From Cavenderia fasciculata (lineage: Eukaryota > Evosea > Eumycetozoa > Acytosteliales > Cavenderiaceae), in contig NW_004457642.1 of assembly GCF_000203815.1 (NCBI RefSeq), positions 620,001 to 684,000 of the forward strand: DNA of 64,000 bases, in the 5' to 3' direction. Under the pieces are notes generated by a model. That model made no database searches, was not told the origin of the DNA, and worked only from the letters and a program-made list of their open reading frames with translations. Positions 48,707 through 61,699 of this stretch are shown here, one piece after another. Position numbers and translations under genes: made by a program. Positions within the stretch are counted from its first letter, which is position 1. Each line of letters opens with the position of its first letter.

Positions 48707-51700
48707 ATGTCTATTGAAAATAATAATAATAATAACAATCATACTGATGATAAACAACAACAACAACCAGAACACAATATTGATGAAGATGGAGTAGCAC
48801 TCATTGGTATTGGATGTCGATTTCCTGGTGGGTCGACGACACCTCAACAATTCTATGACCAGTTGCTGGGTGGACTGGACGGTATTTCAAGTGTGACGGC
48901 TGAGCGTTGGTCAAAGTCTTTCCAAGACCAGGGGTTTGTTGCAACCGATCGTGGAGGGTTTTTGGATTGGTCTCAATGGACAAACTTTGACAACTCGTTC
49001 TTTGGTATTCTTCCCAAAGAGGCTACACTGGTTGATCCCCAAGTACGACTCTATCTGCAGGTTATCTGGGAAGCTTTGGAAGACGCTCATATTGATCCGG
49101 CCACTGTGAGAGGGTCGACAACCTCAACATTCCTCGGCCAAATGTACGACTCTATCTTGAATATGCAAAACAGAGATCTGACCACAATGAGCCATTCTGC
49201 TCGTTTTGGTCGTAGTGACTCGTCGATCAAAGCATCCTATCACTATGACTTTCGTGGAGAGTCGGTTGCTGTCGACACGGCCTGCTCGTCGTCGATGATT
49301 GCCATATTGATGGGTGTGGACACTATTCGTAGTGGTAAGAGTGATATTTCCATCGTCGCCGGTGTCAATGCAACCCTTGAACCAACCGTGTCAACCTCGT
49401 TTACCTATATGAACATGCTTGGCAAAAAGGGTCTGTGTGCATCGTTTGATGAGTCGGCTGAAGGATATGCACGTAGTGAAGGGCTGGGAGTACTCGTTCT
49501 CAAACGTCTCTCCAAGGCTATTGCTGACAATGACAACATTTACTGTGTCGTCAAGGGTGGTAGCAGCAACGTCGACGGTAACTTTGACAAACCGTCTCCT
49601 TCAGCACCATCGGCAGCTGCTCAAGAAGTAAACACTCGCCAAGCACTCAAGAATGTCGGGCTCACCCCATCCGATATCTACTATGTCGAGTGTCACGGCA
49701 CAGGAACACCAACCGGTGACCCAATGGAAATGTCATCGATCACCAAGATCTTTAGAGGGTCGCATACCAAGGATGAACCACTTCGCATTGGATCGGTCAA
49801 GAGTAACATTGGACACACTGAAAGTGCTGCTGCCGTCGCATCGCTCATCAAATGTGCCATGATGATCAAAAACAAAATGTTGGTAAAGAATATTAATTTC
49901 AAAAAACTCAACCCAAAGATTGACCTCTTGGACGGTGAAATTAAAATCGTCTTGGAAAATGAACCAATCCCAACCTACTATGATGATAAACTCATTAGAA
50001 TGGGTATTAATTCTTTTGGTATTACTGGTAGTAATTCTCATTTAATCATTGAAGAATTTAAATCTCAAAAGAAATTAAATGTCAAAGATCAAGGTAATTA
50101 ATTAAATATTTAATTTAATAATCAGATTAATATTAATTCTTTTTTTTTTTTTAATTTTTTAGAAGAGAATAATAATACAATTGAAAAGATTGATTATTTA
50201 ATACCATTTTCAGCAAATACAAAGAAATCAATGGATAAATATATTGAATTGGTCAAAAATAATATTGATGATTACAAGGAGAAGGTTAGATTTGAAGATT
50301 TTGTTAAAACACAATCACTTAAAACAAGACATCCTTCATGTCAAAAGGTGATTGTTGCAAGTGACTGGGAATCATTCAAGGAGTCTAGTCGTATCTATGA
50401 GAGACAACAAACATTTGCTTCCAACATGTCACAATTAAACAAGAAAAAGGTTCCACAAGTAGTGATGGTATTCTGTGGTCAAGGAGCTCAATGGAGTGGA
50501 ATGGGTGAGAAACTATATGCCAATGAAAACGTATTCCGTCAAGCAGTCGATCAAGTTGATCAAATCCTTTCTCAGCACTATCAATATTCAATCATTGCCA
50601 AGTTGAGACTTGCAGATTCTCAACAGATTCATCATCCAATCCTCGCTCAACCATCAACCTTTATCATTCAAGTTGCTTTGGTTCAATTGTATAAACATTT
50701 TGGTGTTACTCCTCAAATTGTTATTGGTCATAGGTACATACATATATAAATAATAATGAAACAAATAATCAAATATTAATAATTTATTTATTAATATTTA
50801 TTTATTTATTTATTTATTTTATTTTTAATTTTAGTTTTGGAGATGTAACAGCAGCATGGTGTTCTGGAATTATATCATTAGAAGAAGCATGTAGAATTGT
50901 ATATGTTAGAAGTGTAGCTCAAAATGATACGATTGGTAGTGGTAGAATGTTATCAGTGTCATTGTCGGTTGAGCAATACAATGAGAGATTCCAATCATCA
51001 TCATTTAATGATGTTTCAATTGCATGTTATAATGCAGCTGATTCAATTGTATTGGCTGGTAATGAAGATCAACTTCGATCAATTGATCAACAACTAAAGA
51101 ATGATAATATCTTTAGTGCATTCCTTGGTACACCATGTGCATTCCACACTGATAAACAAGATGCAACAAAGGAATACATTTTTAGTAAATTGGAGCATAT
51201 CAACTATCAACAATCAACACCCAGTATCAAGTATTACTCAACTTCAACCTCTCAATTGATCAACTCATCAACCGAGTTTAATGCTCAATACATATTTGAT
51301 AATCTTAGACACCCAGTATTATTCCAACAATCAATCAACAATATCATTGCAAATGAACATGATATCAACGACAACTCTTCATCATCATCATTTATATATT
51401 TAGAGATTGCACCACATACAACATTATCATTTTATTTAAAGACATTGTTATCTGCACAACAAAATACAACTATCATGTCACCATTAAATAGAAAAAAGGA
51501 TGAAGTTGAATGTATTCAATCATGTTTGTCACAGCTCTATTTTGGTAATGTCAATGTTGATTTCTTAAATCAAGCATCATCATCATCATCATCAAGTGAT
51601 AACGAGTGGAAGGATAGATCAAGACTATTGCCACGTTATCAGTGGGATGCAGAGTATCATTGGGACGAGCAGCCAAGTTATAAAAAGATTAGATTGGGAG

Positions 51701-54700
51701 GTGTGTCTACTACAATCCTGGGTATTCGAGAGAGTCCATCATTGTTTGTGTACGAGGCAGGTATCGATGTCAATAGACCATCGTATCAATATCTCAAAGG
51801 TCACAAAGTAAAGGGAAAATACTTGTTCCCAGGTACTGGTTACATTGAGAATATCCTTACTGCATGGCCAGGTAAAGACATTACCATTCACAACCTCAAC
51901 TTCATCAACCCATTCTTCCTCAAGGAGGGTGTTGAATCCAAACTAAAGACAACATTTACCAGTTATTCGGCAACAGAGTATCAAGTGAAGGCAGAGTTTC
52001 TAGACAATGCGTCGTCGAAATGGATCAAAGCATCAGTTGGTAGAATATCTGTTCGCAATCCATCCACCCCCAAGAAAAAGTACCCAAGCGTCGAACAACT
52101 CCGCAAGGACACGTACAATGTCGCTACAAGAACATCTACCGATGTCTATGACAAACTAATCAAACTTGGTCTACCCTATGGAGAGACATTTAGAAGAGTG
52201 TTGCAAATCCAATTAAACAAAGACAGAGGTCTATTGTCAGAGGTTGATGTGCAACCAAGAAACCACTTTGAAGAGGAAAACACAGTCTTCAATGCATCGG
52301 TATTGGATTGTATTCTACATGCTGGTCTCACCAACTTCCAAGGCGAAGGTCCAAATTCAGAAAAGGTATTTGAACGTGTGCAAGGAGCTCAATTCTTTGC
52401 CAACAATATTCCAAAGTCTGGTACCGTAAAGACATTGTTTAGTATCTCTGAGCGAGGTTCGCAAAATATTCAAAGAGGAAATGAACATGTTGCCAAAGGT
52501 CACCATATCATCGATCAAGATGGTAATATCTTGGCCAATTGTGGGTCACTAGTCACCACCTCGCTTACCAAAGTCTGTAAAATACATCAAGCCAAGTTCC
52601 CAGTAAAACATATCAAAGAATCAGTACCTCAACCAAAGAATTCACCGTCTCTTGTAGTCGTTAATAACGATGATAAAGGTGATGTAGTTTCACTTGTTCA
52701 ATCATTTATAAAGTCTGCTAAATCATCGTCACACAAGGTTATTAGAATACTGTATTGTATGGCACAAGAGAATGAAATGTTGGCATTTGATATAGTCACA
52801 ATGATGAAAGCATCATTGGAAAATGATAACAGTATCGCAGTCATAGATTATAATATAATCGATCGTGTTGGTGATATGGATTCTTATTTCCCAAATTTCA
52901 ACCATGACAAGATATCAATGAAACTTACCAAAGATATTGACCTTGGTGAAAATTTGACAGAACAAGGGTTCTTGGCATCATGTTATGATTTAATCTTAAC
53001 AACTACTGGTGATTTAAAACAACAACAACAACAATTCCATCAATTATTAAATCCAAATGGTCATTTAATTATTTTAAATAATCAAAAACAACCAACAGCA
53101 GTAGCAGTAGAACATCAAGTTGATGAATCACAACAATCAGTAGCAGAGAATAATAATAGTAATAATCAATTGGAAGAAATCAAATCAAATTTAATTGATC
53201 AATTTATTCATGTATCACAGAATAATAATTTATTGATTTCAAGAAAACCAAGTATTTTTGAAATGGAATTAGAAAAGATTGATCATATTTTATTTATTAC
53301 TCCTTCTTCTTCTTCTTCATCTGAAGAAACTCAAAAGTTATCTACCAAATTAATTCAACAAGCCAATTTAATTACTCATGATATTTCTTTCTTTTCATCA
53401 AGTGATATAATGGATGATAAGAAGAATCAACAATTAATCGATGCAATTGGATACAGTGAAGACAAAAAGGTTGTTGTTATAGACCTAAGTACATTGGATC
53501 CAATGAATGTTGGTAATTTGGTATCAAAATCTATGGAATACCTACGTCTTCAACAAATCATTAGAAGAGAGAAATTACAAATCAAATTAATATCTCTTCG
53601 TACTAGTACGTTGAATGATTGTTTGTCACCCATTACAAGAGAATTCAACTATAAATCTGGCAATGGATTATTCTCATTTGAATCGTTGGCATTGTCTATT
53701 AGCAAGGATGCTTGCAATCATGTTTCAATTAAACAGATTCTCCAAATTTCAAATTACCATGCATTGGGAGAAGGAGAGTTTAAATTGGAATTGGATGAAA
53801 ATGAAATGGTCCAAGCCAACGTAGAAAGACTAATATATGCTAGGGATGTACTCAAACCAGACAGTCGATTTACAGTAACTGATCCAAAGGAACTGGTTAT
53901 AAAGTTTGAAAAGGATTCAAGATACCATTTACGTTCCAAACAAGAGGTGTTGACTGGCGACCAAGTAGAGATCAAGGTGATGGCTGCATCACTCAATTTC
54001 AAAGATTGTCTCATTCTCGATGGTGGTGTACCACAGTCATTGTTCCCATCGGGTGATGTGTACGATCCACCATTTGGTCAAGACTGTGCTGGTATTGTCA
54101 CTCGCGTCGGTCCAAACGTCACCAAGTTCAAGGTGGGTGACGAGGTGTATGGTGCTGCATCTGGTTCATTTACCTCTCATGTAATGACCGATCAGAGTGT
54201 TCAATCTATCGGACCCATCCCAAAGGGAATGTCGTATGCAGATGCTGCTTCAATTGTCACCACCATGGGTACTGCACATCATGCGCTCTATAAAAAGGGA
54301 AATATCAGTCCAGACGACTCGGTCATTATCCACAGCGCATCAGGTGGTGTTGGGTTGGCAGCTCTCAATATTCTAAAGACTATGGGACATCGTGGAAAGG
54401 TCTTTGCAACCATCGGCAGTGCTGGTGATAAAATGGAGTATCTCAAAGATACATATGGATCGTTTATCACAGCGATCCTTTTATCATCTGATTTCACTCA
54501 AGATGTACTCGATATGACTGATGGTGAGGGTGTGCAGTACATCCTAAACACACTTGACCACTCGCGTATGCAAGACAACTTTTCGGCACTGTCTCCAAGT
54601 GGAACGATTCTTGATTTGTCGATAGACCAATTTGCCAATCTCGACAATATCGGTACACACATGCTCCGTTACCAACGTGCCTATATTGCCATCCACTTTT

Positions 54701-55995
54701 CAAAGAACCATTACAGTTCTCTATGCGCCGTTCAAGAAATGTTTAGTCTTGGACTGCAAGTCCCACCCATCAAACTATTCCCATGCCAAGACATCACCAA
54801 AGCAATGGACCATATGAAATCAAGAACACATATTGGCAAGGTTATACTTGACTTTGAACATATTGAACGTGACTTATTACCATCACTACAAGATGCCGGC
54901 AAGTCAGAAGCAATCGTTGAAAGACATTCATACGAGTTGGATGGTGTGCAAGGTACATTGATGATGACTGGTCAGACTGGTGTCGCAGCCGAGTGTCTCT
55001 ACTATCTCATCAAGCATGCACCAAAGTTGTCCAATATTATCATTGTGACACACTCTAAACCAAAGTTTGAAATGCAATGGTTGATGCATACCATTCAATC
55101 ACAGTATCCTCATCTGACATTACACTTTGTGCAATGTGATGTAAGTAATTATGACCAACTCAAATCATCCATCAAACAACTATACGAGTCAAATACAAAG
55201 ATTGAACCAGTTAAAGTACTCTTACATTGTGCCAATCAGTATATGGCTACAGCAGCTGATGACATTAACTTGCAAGACCACCAACGGGCACTGTCTGCCA
55301 AGGCTATTGGAGCATGGAACCTTCACCATCTTTTTGAAGAACTTGGATGGAAGTTGAATCACTTCCACCTCTTTTCATCGATGGCTCAGTATCTTGTCAA
55401 AGGTAACACTAGTTATGGTGTCGGTAACGCATTCCTCGATGGGTTGGCTAGGCATCGTAGAGAGTGTGGATTGGAAGGTACAGCTATCGCTTGGGGTAGT
55501 ATAGGGTCGGCAGGACAAGTCGCCATTCACCAAGGTTCAAATGCAAGTTTGAGCTCAACCGGTCTCGTCCTACTCCCGCTATCCTATGTATATGGTGTAC
55601 TGAGATCATCCTTTATCAACCAAACAACACCACTCACCCGAACCATTTGTGGCAATGTGTCACCTAGAAAGTTTGTTGAAGCACTTCCATTCCTTGAACA
55701 TGCTCTCACCCAGTACCTACCTATCCACAACAAAAAGAGTATGATGGGAGGTGGAGACGCCAACAGCACAGAAAACAAAATCATCACTCATATCGCCGAG
55801 ACACTCTCCATTGAACGGTCACTGTTGTCACCCGACACCAAACTCAAAGACTACGGTGTAGATTCAATGGTATCGATCCAACTCAAAACATGGATCGACC
55901 AAGAGTTTGGCAAGACTCAAATCATTAATCATTCTCAAATTTCAAATGGTTCAATTAATTCTATTATTGAAACTATTCAAAGATCTAAAAATTAA
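48707..55995 (+). CDS. Type I highly reducing polyketide synthase (KS-AT-DH-[MT-like]-ER-KR-ACP)
   Basis: Exons 48707-50093, 50163-50733 and 50835-55995, 2372 residues. KS: residues about 25-455, with Cys193 in DTACSSS, His330 in CHGTGTPTGDP and His370 in SNIGHTES. AT: about 590-880; the active Ser653 of GHSFGD is encoded across the second intron. DH: about 935-1220, with His976 (GHKVKGKYLFPG) and Asp1144 (LDCILH). About 1240-1650 has methyltransferase-like strands (YDLILTTTGDL) but no clear SAM glycine motif and many Gln/Asn/Ser insertions. ER: about 1660-1990, with SGGVGLAA at 1822. KR: about 2020-2230, with MTGQTGVAAE and a Ser/Tyr-x3-Asn active site (TSYGVGNAF). ACP: phosphopantetheine Ser2330 (GVDSM). 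No thioesterase, so release needs another enzyme. It should make a reduced polyketide or fatty-acid-like chain; product unknown. No partner genes adjoin. Confidence 0.95.
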
Positions 55996-56589
55996 CAATT
56001 GAATTAATTGAATAAATAAAAGTTTTTTGTTTCAACAATTTGATTGCGGGAATTATTATGAAATCGTCGTAGGTAGCTTGATAAATCTTTTTAAACAATA
56101 ATTATTAATAGATTTATTAAGCAGATTCTTTGGATGAGCATATAATATTACATAAGTTATTGGGTTTTCTTGGGTTGGTAGGTGGCTGGTGTAGCAAAAA
56201 CGGATGCATACTGTTTAAAGTTTTCGTTGACTACTAATATGAGGTTGGAAGTAATATTGTGAGGGGTACTCTGGCGTGGTGGATCGTAGGCGGTGAGGTA
56301 GGTGTAAGTTTGTTGGTCGAGTCATATGGGTTTCAAAATTTCTTGGTAGTGATGCAGAGGTTTGTTTGACACTGGTTCATGGTGTACATCATGAAAAAAT
56401 GTAAAACCAAATTTAAACTCATGTAATAACAGCTTCAACCAAAATTTTAATAGCATTAAATTTTAAAGTTAAATTAAATCAATGTTTACATTGTCTGCTT
56501 TAAAGTGGTGTAAAACGAGTGTTAAATTCAATTTAAAAGGATCCTCAAAAAAAAAAATAATAAACAAGGTTTAGTTTAATAATATAAGT

Positions 56590-56635
56590 GTGTCTCATCA
56601 ACTTTAACACAATCCTGTATTACTTGATGAGACAC
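56590..56635. repeat. 12-bp inverted repeat
   Basis: GTGTCTCATCAA at 56590-56601 is the exact reverse complement of TTGATGAGACAC at 56624-56635; loop 22 nt. Downstream of the PKS gene by about 600 bp, so not an obvious terminator. Confidence 0.7.
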
Positions 56636-57206
56636 TCAGTAGTGTGGTTTGAACATCCATTGTAGAACCTGTAGTCTATGCTATATCGAGCAACGATCAT
56701 AGATAGAAGATTCCCAGAGTATTATCCATTCAAGTAACTAAATATATAGGAAAGTATCAATGTATGATATCCAACCTTTTATCATTCTTAAATAAACAAG
56801 AGTAGTTAGTATCAGGGGAACTAACTACCACAACACGACGTAGTCACTCCGTCACGTGTTGTCTATAAATATGAGATTAAACACTCATATTCGATAATCT
56901 ACTTACTACATACGTATATTATCTCATATCTCTCCCCTCATATTTACTCTGTCTTGTTGTTGTCTTATCATCTTGATACACTCTATCTCTCTCTACCACT
57001 TGCGCTATCTACATCCATACTAATTTATATGGGAGGTTGAAAGAGGTATTTGATGTGACAATGAAGATGTTTACACTCTATATTACTCATTATAAATTAT
57101 TATTCTATTAATTATTATTACTATTAATTATTATTATTCTATTAATTATTATTATATTATTAATAAATATAGGAAAGATTAATAATTAAACTATAGAATA
57201 TAGTGA

Positions 57207-57269
57207 CAGCATTAATCAACTGGAAGCAGTACTACATACACATGCAGCTGCTTCAGTTGATTAATGCTG
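57207..57269. repeat. 22-bp inverted repeat with 18-nt loop
   Basis: Left arm 57207-57229 begins CAGCATTAATCAACTG; right arm 57248-57269 begins CTGCTTCAGTTGATTAATG. They pair over 22 bp with one bulged G, giving a 63-nt hairpin. No T-run or tRNA-like element follows. Confidence 0.8.
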
Positions 57270-57390
57270 CATGTTAGTATGTATCAGGTGGATGGAAAGC
57301 TATAGAATAATGGATATGTTGGGATGAACCATGGAACAGTCTTAGCGAACTATGCTCAAAACGCTTGGTTAAACCAGCATTTTAATATGA

Positions 57391-57600
57391 GATCATCACA
57401 CCCAATGCTCAACTTGTTTAGATTTCTATACGGTCTGTCATGATTGTGGATACGAAATTTGTGACTGGTGGTGGTGCATGCAACAAATAAGTGAAAAGGT
57501 TTATGAATATGACGACAACCTTTATTGCCAATCATGTTATTTCGATTCCTATTTTGTGGATAGCGACTACGACTCTGATGATGAATCCAACAGTTATTAA
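57391..57600 (+). pseudogene. Orphan Cys-rich reading frame (zinc-ribbon/LIM-like spacing)
   Basis: 69 codons and a stop. Eight cysteines are arranged C-x2-C-x6-C-x2-C-x4-C-x4-C-x16-C-x2-C (CSTC, CHDC, CDWWWC, CQSC), followed by an acidic tail (DSDYDSDDESNSY). The regular CxxC pairs suggest zinc binding. An in-frame TGA directly precedes it and no ATG starts it, so it is either a 3' exon whose upstream exons I cannot place (the AG at about 57390-57391 could be an acceptor) or the remnant of a small gene. It lies upstream of, and in the same direction as, the ComC-like gene. Confidence in coding origin is moderate, in function low. Confidence 0.4.
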
Positions 57601-57858
57601 AATAAAAGTTTTTTTAGTTGCCTTTTAATAGAAGTGAATGATATAGGCAAAAAATCATTCTAAAAAGATTTATTTATAATTATATTTATGGATAAGCTCT
57701 TATATAAGAGATTAGAATAATCCTTTATATGTTTTTTTATAGCACGTATTGTAGCAACACGATTTGATCTTAGGATGTCCTATGTAATCATAGTATCTAA
57801 CATACAAAATTTGGCGGTGTTTATCAGGACAATACTCAGATTCTCTTTTACAATTTAA

Positions 57859-58404
57859 AAAGAGATTCTTCTTTTTATCATCGGTGATTTCTTTTTATAT
57901 GCATCACATGCACCTCGTGATCCATCTCTACCAAATATTCTTACACTATTCAAACTACATGTTTTAAATTTAAATTCACTTGTTATCTCAAACGATCTTG
58001 GAATCACATCGATTCCTGTTGGTTTCCCATTTGGTATGACAAGTTTACAAAATTTGTAAGTAGTCATTAAATTAATTGTAAAATATATATATATATATAT
58101 ATAGATTAATATTAATTAATTATTTATTTGTTTATTTGTTTGTTTGTCTGTAAAATATAGTGATATTTATGCACCAAATTTAGTACAAATAGATTATAAT
58201 TCATTTAAATCGAATAGTCCACTCATTTCACTTAGAACCGGTGGATCTCCATTAAACTCTGTGGTACCTTTGGCCTCTTCAATTACATTTCGTCGGCTCA
58301 CGACCATTTCCCATGGTTTTACCCTTTCAGCTCCACTAACTTTGGCTTTTCATCAAGATTATTTCCCAGCTCTTCTTTCCATGTAAGTTGACTACTCCAC
58401 CCCC

Positions 58405-58440
<36 letters not shown>

Positions 58441-61387
58441 ATTGATTTCTCACAACACCTTTGTTTGTTTTATTTTATTTTTAGTGAAATTGGGTCGACT
58501 GGAAATAACAAGATTACAACACCTCTAGCAGCAGTAATTAATAGTAGCTCAATTACCCAAGTTACCTGGTATGTAATGAAAGGAGGAAGAGAAGGAGGAG
58601 GAGGAGGAGGAAGAGGTTCTGTAGTACTATAGTATTATTCGAATAACAAACTAATAGTTTTATATTAATATATATATATATATAAAGTCAACTATTAAGT
58701 CAAGACCCATACTATAATTTGTTTTTTTCTTATCCCAGTACTATTTTTACATTGTAAGTCAATTATAAGAATTGATCGATTTATATATTTATTTATTTAT
58801 TAACTGATACTTTAAATTATTTCAAGACATCTAGCAGGTTTACAATCAGAGATTTCTCCATCTGATCTCTTTCAATTTTCATCTTTGAGAACATTGTTAA
58901 TCTCTGGATCAGGTATTACCAAATACCCTTTTTCCAATTTTCCACCTTATCTTTCTTATTTGTAAGTTTATAATAATATATGTAAATTGAAAATCATTAC
59001 TCTATCTTTTACTTACTTCTACCACTACCCATTTTTTTTAAAATTAAACTTATATTATACAGGCAAATAAGTGCAAAATTGCAAAGTATATCAAATTTAA
59101 TTATTCCTTCATCTATGTCATATTTGTAAGTTTGACTTTTCATTAATTAATTTCTTTCAAAATTAATATACTAACAAATCTGTATATTGCAATATGTAGT
59201 GATGTTAGAGGTAATCAATTAACTGGAACTATCCCAGATATTGTATTTTCACAATTAAATGGAATCAAATCAATTTCAGTGTTATTGAGTAATAATCCTG
59301 GTCTCACAGGAACTCTACCAAATGATCTATGTCAGGTTAAACAACTTTCTATTTTAAATACAAGTATTACGGGCATACCTGATTGTTTCTGGTGTTACAA
59401 TGTATCTGGTTCCACAATACTCATAACCTCACTTTCAATGCCATCCCATTTCGCATGCAATGTGACAATTAATAATCGACGACTACCAGCATTATTCACT
59501 CAAGTAATGATTGAAGGTTCAAACTTGGGTTGGGCAATTGGAAAGGAACCCCAACTCATTCCTATCATTCCAAATTCATTATTAAGGTATGTACCTATAT
59601 AGTTGTTAAAAGAATAATTAATTAAATATTTATATATTAATATATATTCATTTTATTTATTTAGGTATACATATCAAAAGATTGGACCACCTGAACTAGT
59701 GAATATTGAAATAGCAAGTGGATCATACAATTTTGAATTTGAATTGGTTGAAGCTGGCATCACCCTCTCCTCAATAGCCCAAAATCAAAGCACAACTGAT
59801 GGAACTATCATGCTTATGATAACATTTACTCAATACAATCAATACATATCACACTTTGTATTTTTAAAGCAAGGTTTGAATACCTATCCATGTATTGTAC
59901 AATTAAAAGAAGGCTCGAAATTGTATTGCAAGATTTATCAATTACCACTCGTCGCAACCTATCAATTGACAGTCCATAACGAATTCTTTTCGGCTAGGTC
60001 ACCTATTATAATGTCTAAATCTATCGTTGCCATGTATCCTTTGGTGAGTAGTGCTGACTACCAATCATCTCCATCACCATTGCTCACATTTAATGGATTT
60101 TTTGGTGAAAATCTAAAGACTGTAAATACATCTGTCATACTCAACTCTACCACTACTTGTATCACTATGTCTATCACCTCGGGGACAATTACATGTGCTC
60201 CTACAAGTATCATGACACCTGGACAAGTATTCATTTCCATTACTGTCGATGGAAATCAAACACCATTTAGTTTACTCTCCATCCCATACCAAGATAACCT
60301 CAAAGCCAATTGTATTGAACAAACTTTTAATTGCCATGGTCACGGTCAATGTAATGACCAAGGAATTTGCCAATGTAATCAAGGTTATTATGATGATTGT
60401 AAATATTTTAGTATGTAATTAAAAACAAATCAAAAAATAATCAAATCTAAATTAATTATTAATCTTTATTTTATTTTATTTGTAGAAAATCCAAATGTAA
60501 CATTTGTTCAAAATGATACCAAACCAGTTGCAACATTTGAATTGGATGGATATCAATTCTTTTTCTCATTGGTTGCAATTCAAGAATTGGATGCTGATGA
60601 TAATATCGTTCAAGAATTAATTACTGATAAATGGAATGTTACTGATTTATCAGGTGATGATCTTACATCACTCCATTACAGATTATTGATCAATTCAACA
60701 TTGTATCCAACATTATCAACAGTTGCCAATATTACATCATTGATTGAATATTCAACACTGGATAGACAATTACCATTTGGTGATAGTATAGTATCAGTTG
60801 GAGCAAATAGTATTAAAGTTGGAGTAAATGTTACTGGATGGCAATACCAATCGATTCTATCACATCTCAGAGTTGTATTCGCAACCATTGTCAATAATGA
60901 ACAATCAAGAACCCAATCATGTTCCTCCAATGATATTCCAACATTTGAAGAGATCCTAGGAAGTGATAGTTATTTAAGAGTTATCAAGAATAATACACAA
61001 TTCTATGGTCGTTTCCTTTCCTATTCCTATTCAGATGGTAGAAAGACATTTTCAAGAAACGAATTAATTAATCAAACTATTATCACTGGCAAGAGTAATG
61101 AATCATTGGCGTTGATTGGTGTACATATACCTCAATGTGCTTCATGTCTACTTGACCCCGACTTTTCAGCATTGATCACCGATAACAGTAAAAATGATGA
61201 GGATTGCGAAACCTCTTCATCTTCAGAGAATACATGGAAAATTATAGTTGGAGCATGTGTTGGTGGTACTGTATTCATTGCATTGGTAATAGCATTAGTA
61301 TTTTCATTAAAAAATAGTAACCGATTTAAAATTAAAGTTAAAGCTGCTAAAAGTATAATGTTAAAGAAAATGGGAACAAATAAATAA
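57859..61387 (+). CDS. ComC-like LRR/TIG/EGF membrane protein, 5' exons not found
   Basis: Exons ?-58055, 58161-58382, 58485-58568, 58739-58753 (15 nt), 58827-58961, 59063-59126, 59200-59586, 59665-60410 and 60486-61387; phases agree throughout and no stop interrupts. LRR region (IPVGFPFGMTSLQNL, VRGNQLTGTIPDIV), then PDCFWCYN, sandwich/TIG regions, EGF-like module (CHGHGQCNDQGICQC), ComC-type sandwich, membrane helix (WKIIVGACVGGTVFIALVIA) and Lys-rich tail. The frame containing the first LRR exon is closed by a stop at 57856. No signal-peptide exon or second exon like those at 11567 or 47488 is visible within 1.8 kb upstream, so it may be 5'-truncated. The TIG part is one exon here, whereas the gene at the window start has an intron there. 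The final exon is almost identical to 983-1890. Confidence 0.8.
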
Positions 61388-61699
61388 ATAAATAATAGGC
61401 ACATAATTAAATATTTAAATTGTTTAAAAATAATAATAATAATAATATTAACCCCTTTTGTGTTGTGGGAAATAATTATTATTATTATTAGTGAATTTAT
61501 TCCTATCTATTGATTTGTACAGTTATTATTATTTGTTGTTGATATTCCTCATATTATTTTTGTTGTAATTATTAATATATATATATTGTTTGTTATTTTT
61601 TTTTAATCTTTTTCTTTTACGTTATTATTATTATTATTATACTTTAAAGTTCTATATATCGGTTTGAGTATATGGTTGTGTCCTTTGGGGAAAAATTGT
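61388..61699. other. Convergent spacer
   Basis: AT-rich; AAT and ATT runs on both sides (61430-61446, 61476-61490, 61624-61640). Shared 3' flank of two convergent genes. Nothing else seen. Confidence 0.5.

Larger units (their letters stand above)
55996..57390. other. Gene-poor spacer with inverted repeats
   Basis: About 1.4 kb without a credible gene. It contains at least three inverted repeats (56590-56635, 56832-56866 and 57207-57269), plus AATTATTATT runs at 57095-57170. The stretch 56160-56400 is GT-rich on the plus strand and unexplained. No terminal repeats or transposase were found. Confidence 0.5.

Noticed and set aside
55996-57390. The palindrome-rich spacer as a DNA transposon
   Set aside because: No long terminal inverted repeats bounding it, no transposase frame and no recognisable target-site duplication.
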